Shown here: piece by piece, positions 8,231-15,451 of the stretch
Layout of the letters: each line of letters starts with the position of its first letter
Position numbering within the stretch: the first letter of the stretch is position 1
Origin: Myxococcales bacterium
Lineage (GTDB): Bacteria; Myxococcota_A; Polyangia; Fen-1088
Assembly: GCA_022184915.1 (NCBI GenBank)
Contig: JAGTJU010000001.1
Coordinates: 994,057 to 1,058,056 of the forward strand
Direction: 5' to 3'
DNA length: 64,000 bases
The notes under the pieces: model-generated
Database searches by the model: none
Told to the model about the DNA's origin: nothing
Seen by the model: only the letters and a program-made list of their open reading frames with translations
Program-made: the position numbers and the translations under genes

Positions 8231-9154
8231 TCACTGACGCTGGCGTGGGGGGGCGGGCGTGCGGGAAGGTGAAAAGAGTCTGTCGAGCGCCACGCTCACG
8301 CCCGCGGTGGCGGAAACGATGTTGGCCCAGTTATCGATGTTTTGGTCCGGGATGTCGGCGCCCCCACCGTAGAGCCGCGCGGTGACGTAAAGATCCACTG
8401 GATCGGAAACCGGATGGCCAAGGCTGAGGGCCACGTCGTAGATGCCGCCCGTGGTGTCTCCGAGCAGCCCAAAGGTCGAGAGCGCATCCGCATCGACCTC
8501 GACCCAGGGCCCGGTGGCTGGCGTCCAGCGGACGCGCGCCTTTAAGGCTCCGACGAGGCCAATGTCGCCTTCGTCCTCGAAGCGCGTGCCATCCAGGGAC
8601 GTGAGGGCCACCTGCGCGCTTCGCACCTGGGCGGAACCGCCGAACCCGATGTCCCATTGATGCGGTCTCAAATGAAAGAGGTACGAGAGGCGATAGCCGT
8701 CAAAGAGGTAGCGCAGGGCGAGGGGTTGCCCGACCGCAAAGCGCGTGTCGTAAAATTGCAGGTCGCTGCCCGGCGTGAAGCGCGTTTGGGCACCGAAGGG
8801 AATGTAGGTCAACGTCAAGGTGTGGCGGGAGAGCCCCAACTCCACGCTGGCGCGTTGTATGCGAACGAGCGTGTCTTGCTGCCCCACCTCGTCTGCTGTG
8901 AACGTGGTGCCTGTAGCGCCGTAGCGGTTGTCGTTCTGCGCGACGTAAGCGGGGCCCGTTTCGTAACGAAACGTGAAGGTCTGCGCCTCGGCGTAACCAC
9001 ACCAAAGAGCGAGCCCCGTAACGGACGCCAGGGCGATGCGCCCGGCTTCGAGACAAAGCTTCGAGATTTTGAATCGGACATGGAAAGGACACTGCATGCC
9101 GCCTGCGACATGCAAAGCAGCGGCCTTCCCCTGCGGGTCGCTCTTTTTGTGCAA
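8231..9154 (-). CDS. Predicted outer-membrane beta-barrel protein
   Basis: 307 residues from the ATG at 9154; a second ATG nineteen codons in may be the true start, and neither has a clear ribosome binding site. A hydrophobic stretch (ALASVTGLALWCGYAEA, cleavage before QTF) looks like a Sec signal peptide. The mature part is rich in alternating hydrophobic/polar strands with many Tyr, Phe and Gly, such as FTFRYETGPAYVAQND, HTLTLTYIPFGAQTRF, YRLSYLFHL and DVALSLGHPVSDPVDLYVTARLYG, and ends in a Pro/Arg-rich tail. This pattern fits an outer-membrane barrel, but I recognise no named family. It is convergent with the propeller lipoprotein (38 bp apart) and lies 15 bp downstream of the metallophosphoesterase gene, so these two may be co-transcribed. 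Confidence 0.7.
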   Translation of the reverse strand: MHKKSDPQGKAAALHVAGGMQCPFHVRFKISKLCLEAGRIALASVTGLALWCGYAEAQTFTFRYETGPAYVAQNDNRYGATGTTFTADEVGQQDTLVRIQRASVELGLSRHTLTLTYIPFGAQTRFTPGSDLQFYDTRFAVGQPLALRYLFDGYRLSYLFHLRPHQWDIGFGGSAQVRSAQVALTSLDGTRFEDEGDIGLVGALKARVRWTPATGPWVEVDADALSTFGLLGDTTGGIYDVALSLGHPVSDPVDLYVTARLYGGGADIPDQNIDNWANIVSATAGVSVALDRLFSPSRTPAPPRQRQ

Positions 9155-9169
9155 ACCCGGTGCAGCAGC

Positions 9170-10351
9170 CTACGCGCTCGATTGTCGAGCCAGATCGGTG
9201 TGGGCCGCGTCTGCGAACGAGGCCGCTGTGCTGTGACGGGCGCGCACCAAGGTGATGAGGGCGAGCTCTGGGCGTGCGCCCAGGCGAATGGGGGGGCCAC
9301 TCGTGCCCAAACCGTGGTTTACGAACAGGGTCGTTCGGCCCAGGCGGTAAAGGCCGGAAGAAAACGGGGTCATGAGGCGCGCGAGGTTGAAGCGCCGGAC
9401 GAGCCAGGGCACGGCGAATTGGCCACCATGGGTGTGACCGGACAGGACGAGATCGACGCCCGCCTGCGACGCGGGCGGAAACAACGCCGGATCGTGGGCC
9501 AACAACACGGTGGGCACGCGTGCTGGTCTGTCGCGTAGCGCCCTGCCGAGATCGTCGCGCTCACTCCAGTTGTCGTCGACACCGGCCAGGTACAGCGTGC
9601 CTCCAGGGCGTCGCAGGAGAACGCCGCGGTTCGATAGAACCCGTACGCCCTGAGCTTCGAGGGCCGGACCGACTGTCCCGTCGGTGCCGAAATAGTCGTG
9701 GTTGCCCAGACAGCCGAAGGCGCCGAACGGGGCTTTCAATCCGCCGAGCGCCATCGCCACGTCCTCGACGTGGTCCGTTCCCGAGGTGATGAGATCGCCC
9801 GTGACCACCGCGAGGTCGGCCTTCAAGGCATTGGCGCGCCGAACCCAGTGGGCGACCCGGGCACGCGGCGTGAAGGGGCCGCAGTGTAGGTCGCTCAGGT
9901 GAACGATCCGGAATCCCTCGAAGGCCTGGGGCAAGTTTTCGATGAGTATGGACATGCGCGTCACGCGCGGACGAGGGCGCAGCGCGCGCAGGGTCCAAAG
10001 CCCCGCCAGGGGAAAACAGACCAGGAGAGCGGTGGGGGTCGGAAGGGGCGTGACGGCCGCCACCGAGAGCGCTGCGACGGCGTGGGCCGTGAACACGAGG
10101 CAGAACGTCCACCACGTGTAGAAGGGCCACATCACCAGGTATTTGTGAAGTCGCGACCGGGGCCGATGGTCCCACGGGCTCCTCAGAAGCTGTCCCATGA
10201 ACGGCAGCGACACCAAGGCTCCGCACGTGACCGTGATCCAGGCCGGCACCCCCAGTGTGCTGGCGGCCCAGACCACCGGAAGTTGAGCCAGGGCGGCCAC
10301 CGCGAGGACGGCGGCGATGACCTTGGCGCGCCGTTGACGAAGATGAATCAC
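9170..10351 (-). CDS. Membrane-bound calcineurin-like metallophosphoesterase
   Basis: 393 residues with about four N-terminal membrane helices (residues ~10-125) followed by a calcineurin-type phosphoesterase domain. The binuclear-metal motifs are present in order: SDLHCG, GDLITSG, GNHDYFG, a lone His in LLAHDP, and GHTHGGQ. The architecture matches the YaeI/YkuE group of membrane-associated phosphoesterases, some of which hydrolyse UDP-diacylglucosamine-like or other phospholipid-linked diphosphates; the substrate here is unknown. The enzymatic part should lie on one membrane face, probably periplasmic by analogy with homologues. It directly precedes the beta-barrel gene with 15 bp between them. 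Confidence 0.9.
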   Translation of the reverse strand: MIHLRQRRAKVIAAVLAVAALAQLPVVWAASTLGVPAWITVTCGALVSLPFMGQLLRSPWDHRPRSRLHKYLVMWPFYTWWTFCLVFTAHAVAALSVAAVTPLPTPTALLVCFPLAGLWTLRALRPRPRVTRMSILIENLPQAFEGFRIVHLSDLHCGPFTPRARVAHWVRRANALKADLAVVTGDLITSGTDHVEDVAMALGGLKAPFGAFGCLGNHDYFGTDGTVGPALEAQGVRVLSNRGVLLRRPGGTLYLAGVDDNWSERDDLGRALRDRPARVPTVLLAHDPALFPPASQAGVDLVLSGHTHGGQFAVPWLVRRFNLARLMTPFSSGLYRLGRTTLFVNHGLGTSGPPIRLGARPELALITLVRARHSTAASFADAAHTDLARQSSA

Positions 10352-10394
10352 GACCTAAATCTGAAAGGGGTGAAGCTCGCGGTCGAGCAGGTTT

Positions 10395-11525
10395 TCAAGA
10401 AGAAGAGGATGAGGGACACACCTCAGCGGCGAGCAGCGCGCAGTCGTCCTTGACGAGCGCGCGCCCACGAAACGCGCTGAGGTCGCGTTGAATGCCTGCG
10501 AGAAGCTCGTCGAGGGACTGTGCCGCCCGAGCTTGGAAGACCTTCGAGAGCCGCTCGGGACCGAACATCTCACCGCGCTCGTCGAACTGCTCCGTGATTC
10601 CATCCGTGAAGGCCAAAAAACGTGTCCCGTGCTCCGCGAAAGCCAGTGTGAGCTCGGGCCACGCGAGCCCATCGCCTTGGGTGATGCCCAGCGGCAGCCC
10701 CGGCGGGAGTGGCGCGAGTCCTGTTTCCGAGAACAGCAGACCTCCGTGCCCGAAGTTGCACACCTGCAGGCCTTGGCCGTGAGCCGGCACCCGCATGAGC
10801 AAACCGGTGACGAAAAGAGGCCGAGGGGGCTCGTCAGCCAGGCCTTTCGGCATGCGCTCGCAGAGCGTGTGGTTGAGACGTGACGTGACCTCGGGAAGAG
10901 CGAGATCCTCGTGAACTTGTTCTGCCAGGGCGTCGCGGAGCAGCTCCACCACCAAGGCGGCCGGACGGCCGTGCCCCATGACGTCGGCAATGACCAGCTC
11001 GATTCCGCCGGCCTTGCGCTCACGGAACCAAATGAGGTCGCCGCCGTCCCCGTGCAAGGGTTCGACGCCCCCCGTGAGATCCAAGGCGCCCGCGTGCAAC
11101 GCGCAGTGGTGACGGAGGTGCGTCCGTGTGCCGCGCTCCTGTTCGGCCTTCCAGGCCTCGACAAGGACACTGCGGTGAACGAGGTAGGTTCTTCCGGTCT
11201 CGGGGTCGACGACCCTTTCGATCCGTAAAGTGTGTGTGCGTCGCTCCTGGGGTGAGGGACACAAAAGCGTATCTTCGTAACGAGGGATATTGCCTTCGAG
11301 CAAAGCGGTATAGATCACGGTCCAGCGCGCCTTTTCGCTGCCGCTGAAGTTGTCGAGCACGCTGTCGTGCCCGCCGTCCCGCACCGCATGCCCGTGGTTG
11401 TCGGACGCGAAGCGCCGCCATCCTTCGTTGACGAACACGATCTTCAGCTGCGCGTCGGTCACGTAGCATACGTCCCTCGTATCGAGGCCTGTTCGAGCAA
11501 GGAACGGGGGAACGTCGCAGAGCAC
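10395..11525 (-). CDS. PAS-like sensor / SpoIIE-type PP2C serine phosphatase
   Basis: 376 residues. The N-terminal ~120 residues resemble a PAS domain (YVTDAQLKIVFVNEGWRRFA, then RVVDPETGRTYLVHRSVLVE). Residues ~130-370 form an RsbU/SpoIIE phosphatase with the metal-binding acidic motifs GDGGDLIWF, IADVMGHGRPAA, FTDGITEQF and KDDCALLAAEV, so the enzyme should be catalytically competent. Such proteins dephosphorylate anti-sigma-factor antagonists in partner-switching pathways; no STAS or HATPase_c partner gene lies nearby, so the client is probably encoded elsewhere. It ends in a run of Ser residues. The gene is 43 bp upstream of the metallophosphoesterase and transcribed in the same direction. 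Confidence 0.9.
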   Translation of the reverse strand: MLCDVPPFLARTGLDTRDVCYVTDAQLKIVFVNEGWRRFASDNHGHAVRDGGHDSVLDNFSGSEKARWTVIYTALLEGNIPRYEDTLLCPSPQERRTHTLRIERVVDPETGRTYLVHRSVLVEAWKAEQERGTRTHLRHHCALHAGALDLTGGVEPLHGDGGDLIWFRERKAGGIELVIADVMGHGRPAALVVELLRDALAEQVHEDLALPEVTSRLNHTLCERMPKGLADEPPRPLFVTGLLMRVPAHGQGLQVCNFGHGGLLFSETGLAPLPPGLPLGITQGDGLAWPELTLAFAEHGTRFLAFTDGITEQFDERGEMFGPERLSKVFQARAAQSLDELLAGIQRDLSAFRGRALVKDDCALLAAEVCPSSSSS

Positions 11526-11635
11526 GCCAACGCCCTATCGGCCGGTGTGCGCCCGTGCTGGAGGGGCGCTGGGCGGTGGTCTGAAGATACGTGAAGGCAA
11601 GCGTGCACGGCCGTGCATGCGGTAGGCTCACATGG

Positions 11636-12673
11636 GTGATCCTGCTGTATGGTGCGTACGGATATACGGGGGCATTGGTGGCACGCCGGGCCGCCGCAAC
11701 TGGGGTGCCTCTCGTCCTGGCGGGCCGCAACCTGGCGCCGCTCGAGGTCCTCGCGGCAGAGCTGGGCTACGAGGCGAGAGCCTTTGCCGTTGGTGATGAC
11801 CCGCAGGCCGTCCGGGCCGCCCTCGCGGGGATCCGCGTGGTCCTGAATTGCGCGGGGCCCTTTTCGTCGACGGCCGTTCCCCTCGCGAACCACTGTCTGC
11901 AGGCAGGGGTTCACTACCTGGATATCACCGGGGAAATCCAGGTGTTCGAGGACTTGTTGCGCCTCGACGCGCCCGCCAGGTCCGCGGGGTGCACCCTGCT
12001 GCCCGGCGCTGGTTTCGACGTGGTCCCCTCCGACTGCCTGGCCCGCTACGTGGCGGGGCGCTTGCCCGGGGCCCACCGCCTCGTTTTGGCGTTCGAGACC
12101 TCGTCGCGGGCCTCACGGGGCACCGCGCTCACGGCCCTCGGCACCTCGGGGGCTGGCTGGGTGCGACGAGACGGTGCCCTGGCGAAGGTGCCGCTCGCAC
12201 ATCGGACGATCCGGGTAGAGCTCGGCCGGGGCCTGCGCACCGCCGTGGGCATTCCCTGGGGCGATGTGGCGACTGCCTTTTACAGCACGGCGATCCCGAA
12301 CATCGAGACCTTCGTCGTGCTGCCTTTCGGCGCGCGCTTGGCGCTGCCTGCCGTACGCGCGCTCGCGCTTGCGCCGGTGCGGACCTTCGTGGCGAAGCGT
12401 GTGCGCGCCGCGCGCCCTGGACCGTCGGCCCGCCAACGGGCGCGAGGCTGGGCGCGTTTGTGGGCTGAAGCCAGCGCGCCTGACGGCCGCCGGGTATGCG
12501 CGCGCCTCGAGACCCCAGAGCCCTACGAATTTACGAGCTGGACCGCGTTGGCGCTCGCGTTGCGCGCCCACGAAGGGGCCTTGCCCCCGGGATTTCAGAC
12601 GCCGTCGAGCGCGCAAGGAGCCGATTACGTCTTGTCGTTCCCGGATGTGCGGCGCGAAGACGTGCCCGCCTGA
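11636..12673 (+). CDS. Saccharopine dehydrogenase-like / trans-acting enoyl reductase family protein
   Basis: I choose the GTG at 11636, giving (M)ILLYGAYGYTG at the N-terminus and 345 residues. The frame is open further upstream to 11591, but the Rossmann strand should begin at or near residue 1. GAYGYTG is the NAD(P)-binding glycine motif; LAGRNLAPLEVLAAELG, VVLNCAGPF, HYLDITGE and GAGFDVVPSDC are hallmarks of the family that includes saccharopine reductase-like proteins and the mycobacterial trans-acting enoyl reductase. The cellular substrate is not predictable from context: the neighbours are a PP2C phosphatase (divergent) and a MYG1 homologue (convergent, 4 bp apart). Confidence 0.85.
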   Translation: MILLYGAYGYTGALVARRAAATGVPLVLAGRNLAPLEVLAAELGYEARAFAVGDDPQAVRAALAGIRVVLNCAGPFSSTAVPLANHCLQAGVHYLDITGEIQVFEDLLRLDAPARSAGCTLLPGAGFDVVPSDCLARYVAGRLPGAHRLVLAFETSSRASRGTALTALGTSGAGWVRRDGALAKVPLAHRTIRVELGRGLRTAVGIPWGDVATAFYSTAIPNIETFVVLPFGARLALPAVRALALAPVRTFVAKRVRAARPGPSARQRARGWARLWAEASAPDGRRVCARLETPEPYEFTSWTALALALRAHEGALPPGFQTPSSAQGADYVLSFPDVRREDVPA

Positions 12674-12677
12674 TGTC

Positions 12678-13556
12678 TCAGGGCGCGTTCCAGGCCTGAC
12701 GAATCAGGTCCTTCAAGCGTTCGGGATCGATCGCGGACGTTTTGCACATGAACCCCGTTTTGTGCGCGAAATGAACGTCGGGTTCGTTTTGCACGCGCGA
12801 AAAATCGAGGTGCGGGTGGTCTTCGTAGCGGGAGATGCCGTAGCCGGGACCACGCCGATCGGGATACACCGTGGCCGCGATGTGCGGGTGCCAGCCTTGC
12901 GCGCGGATGAAGGCCGCAACGGCGCTCGAGGGCTCTTCCGTCTCGGCCTCGGTGCGGGGCAAAAAGACCACCTCGATCGGCGCACCGCCGGTTTCGAGCT
13001 GCCACCGTGAGGCATGCTTTGCCGTGAACGCAAGCTGAGACCGAATCGTCTCGAGATACGTCAAGAGGTCCTCGCCGATGAAGCGCATCACCTCGTAGAG
13101 CGGTTCGCCGGGGGCCAGCTGCTTGCTGGCAGCGAAGCGGCGCAGCAACGTCACGTCGATGGGAGAGTTCAGCTTCGCCACCACGTCTCGCCCGACGCCC
13201 AGCCACTCGGCGGTGCGGGTGGGCCCCCGTGAGTCGAACCACTCGGCGGGCTCGAGCCAGGGGCAGAAGAGCCGGGCGTCCCCGTAGAGTCCGAGATGCG
13301 CCAGCACCAAGCTGATGGACGAGGTGGGCTCGTGCTCGCGAGGGAAGTGGTGATGGTCGAAGTTCATGCGCGCCGGATCGTGGGACCCTCCGATGTCCAC
13401 CACCGCCACCCTGGGATTCTGGAGGTCGTCTTCAGAGGGCTCCCGGCGCTGGATGGGGGCTCCGGACTTCGCTGCCAGCACGCATACGGCAAGGAAGTCG
13501 TCTTTGTGGGCCCCTCCGGGGTGCGTGACGATGTGGTCGAGCATGGTGCGCGGCAC
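12678..13556 (-). CDS. MYG1/UPF0160-family protein (predicted DHH-like metal-dependent hydrolase/exonuclease)
   Basis: 292 residues matching the MYG1 family: THPGGAHKDDFLAVCVL at the N-terminus corresponds to the THxGxFHxDE motif, VAVVDIGGSHDP and MNFDHHHF correspond to the second metal site, and WFDSRGPTRTAEWLGVG is also present. Eukaryotic MYG1 is a 3'-5' RNA exonuclease of the DHH superfamily; bacterial relatives are uncharacterised. The acidic/His residues for metal binding (H12, H17, D19, D20, DHHH) are retained, so activity is plausible. It is convergent with the enoyl-reductase-like gene and 27 bp downstream of the TPR-protein gene. Confidence 0.85.
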   Translation of the reverse strand: MPRTMLDHIVTHPGGAHKDDFLAVCVLAAKSGAPIQRREPSEDDLQNPRVAVVDIGGSHDPARMNFDHHHFPREHEPTSSISLVLAHLGLYGDARLFCPWLEPAEWFDSRGPTRTAEWLGVGRDVVAKLNSPIDVTLLRRFAASKQLAPGEPLYEVMRFIGEDLLTYLETIRSQLAFTAKHASRWQLETGGAPIEVVFLPRTEAETEEPSSAVAAFIRAQGWHPHIAATVYPDRRGPGYGISRYEDHPHLDFSRVQNEPDVHFAHKTGFMCKTSAIDPERLKDLIRQAWNAP

Positions 13557-13583
13557 CCTAGCATGCGCGCGCCGTGGGCCCGT

Positions 13584-14351
13584 TCAGCGCAGGCGGGCGA
13601 GGCCGTCGCGTGCCTGTGAGGCATGCCAGCCGCGGGGGGCAAGGGCGAGGTACTGCGCGTAGGCCTTGTGGGCTTTGGCTTTCTCGCCTGCCTTCTCGGC
13701 AGCTTGGGCGACGATGATCGCGGCTTCGGGCAGCTGCGCATCCAGCGCCAGCGCACGCTCGGCCCACGCCCCCGCTTCGGACACCTGGTCTCGCCGAAAG
13801 TGCGCCTGCGCGATCTGAAGCGCGCGGGGCGCCTGGGGCTCGTGGACGAAGAGCGCCCCACAGGACTCGGTGAGGTCGCGCCAGCGTCGTTGAGCCGCTG
13901 CGGCTTCACACGCGCTTCTCAGGGCAATGAGCTCCTCGTCCGACGAGGGAAGAGCGGCTGACGGCGCGGCAGGCTCGCTCATGTCTTGCAACGCGACGTC
14001 GTGCGCATCGAGTTCAGGGCTCGTGGCCTCCACGACCGGCGCCTCTTCAATCGAGGGAGGTGCTTGCACCGTTGGTGCAGGTGCCACGGGAGGTGTGAGC
14101 GCGTTGAGTTCGACGGGTGGAGCCACATCGTTGGCGTTGCGGAACCTGGTGCTCAGGCCCCAGATGGCGGTCACGGTCAAAACGGCGCTGAGAAGCGCCA
14201 AAGCCCGGTCCCGTTGCTGCCGTCGGCGTTGCGCCCGGCGCGCGGACTCGAGCGCTTGGAGCGAGGCCCGCACGGCTTCGTTGACCTGGCCCGCACCCCG
14301 CGAGCGGTTGAAGGAAGGGGAAACGATCGATTTTTCGGTGGTCGTGCTCAC
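13584..14351 (-). CDS. Single-pass membrane protein with C-terminal TPR-like repeats
   Basis: The start is taken as the GTG at 14351 (VSTTTEKSIVSPSF), which has GGAG six bases upstream; the open frame continues to 14453 without support. The 255-residue product has an Arg-rich cytoplasmic N-terminus (RRAQRRRQQR), a membrane helix at about residues 51-68 (ALALLSAVLTVTAIWGLS), a Pro/Ala-rich linker and a C-terminal helical region (AQAHFRRDQVSEAGAWAERALALDAQLPEAA, then AQYLALAPRG) of two or three TPR motifs. It is a probable scaffold and no partner is identified. It ends 27 bp before the MYG1-like gene on the same strand. Confidence 0.75.
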   Translation of the reverse strand: MSTTTEKSIVSPSFNRSRGAGQVNEAVRASLQALESARRAQRRRQQRDRALALLSAVLTVTAIWGLSTRFRNANDVAPPVELNALTPPVAPAPTVQAPPSIEEAPVVEATSPELDAHDVALQDMSEPAAPSAALPSSDEELIALRSACEAAAAQRRWRDLTESCGALFVHEPQAPRALQIAQAHFRRDQVSEAGAWAERALALDAQLPEAAIIVAQAAEKAGEKAKAHKAYAQYLALAPRGWHASQARDGLARLR

Positions 14352-14413
14352 GGCGATCTCCAACGCTTTCGCTGATTTGCGCAGATGAAGCGGTTCATGG
14401 CAAATAACCGCAT

Positions 14414-15311
14414 GTGACGACGGCGCGGCTCGAAGATCCCTTCTCTCGGGCACTCGCTGCCGCCGAGGTCGTGCGCCGCTGGGCCACGGACGCGGCGTGG
14501 ATGATCAACGCCCCGCCACTCGTTGATGCGGGGTACTGGGAAGAGCGCGGCCTCGCCGAGGCCACGTGTAGGGGCTGGACGCTGCCGCCGCCCACCAGCT
14601 GGGAAGCCTGGCACGAAGGCAAGTCGCCCGGAGGGCGGGTGTTGCCCCTTGGACACCGCTTCGAGGCGTTACACGCCCGTGTCATGCAAGCTCAGTCCGA
14701 CCTCGAGGTGCTGGCGCTCAATCTGGTGCTTGCCGCTGCGGGCGTTACCCTGGGCGAGGTGGATTGCCTGTACGTGGATGCCCAGGGCACGCCCACGCAC
14801 CGCGAGCTGGCCGTGAAGTACTACTTGGGTGTTGCCAACAGCGCCGCACCGGACACCTGGGTGGGGCCAGGCCTCGTCGATCGCCTGGACGTCAAGTTGA
14901 CCCGTCTTACCGAGCACCAGCTGAACGTCGCCGCGCGCGCGGCTCGTGCTCAGGTTTGGCCGGTTTGGTTACCGAACCCACAGCGTCGCGAGATCTTCCT
15001 GCGGGGCGCGTTCTTCTCGCATCCTGAGCACGTGGCCTGGCCTCATGTGATGCACGCTGCAGCCGATCGCGGGTTTTGGTGTCGAAGCCACGAACTCGCG
15101 GGCATGGCCCCCCGCGGATGCCCCTTGGGCTGTTCTTCACAAACCGTGGTGGCTGGATCCTCGCCACGCGGAGGTGGCGCCGTGCCTCGAGACCCAGGCG
15201 CTCGTGGCTTGGGTGGAGGCGCAGGGCCGCCCCTTGTTCGTGGGACATCTCGTGGGCCTCGAAGGCCTCGCAGCGCGAGGGTTCGTCGTGCCTCGGAACT
15301 GGGGTCGATAA
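14414..15311 (+). pseudogene. DUF1853-family gene with apparent +1 frameshift
   Basis: From a GTG at 14414 the frame encodes a DUF1853-like protein: DPFSRALAAAEVVRRWATDA, EVLALNLVL, DCLYVDAQGTPTHRELAVKYYLG, TWVGPGLVDRLDVKLTRLTEHQL. The similarity ends after DRGFW at about 15079. In the frame reached by skipping one base near 15074-15080 (a TTTT run) the reading continues as HKPWWLDPRHAEV and ends VVPRNWGR with a stop at 15311, which is the expected C-terminus. Read through, the repaired product would be about 298 residues, normal for this family. Unrepaired, translation would run in frame into the downstream ATPase gene. DUF1853 has no established function. The lesion may be real or a single-base sequence error. 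Confidence 0.7.
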
Positions 15312-15451
15312 AAACCCTTGATCCCAAACGCCCGCAAAGACGAATGAATGCGGGCGGGTTCGCGCCACCCGCGCCGGCCCGTACGAACGTTCAGTCGCAG
15401 GTATCGCCAGCGCCTGACAAGCTCTGTCATCGCGGAGCGTGCAGGCACAGA

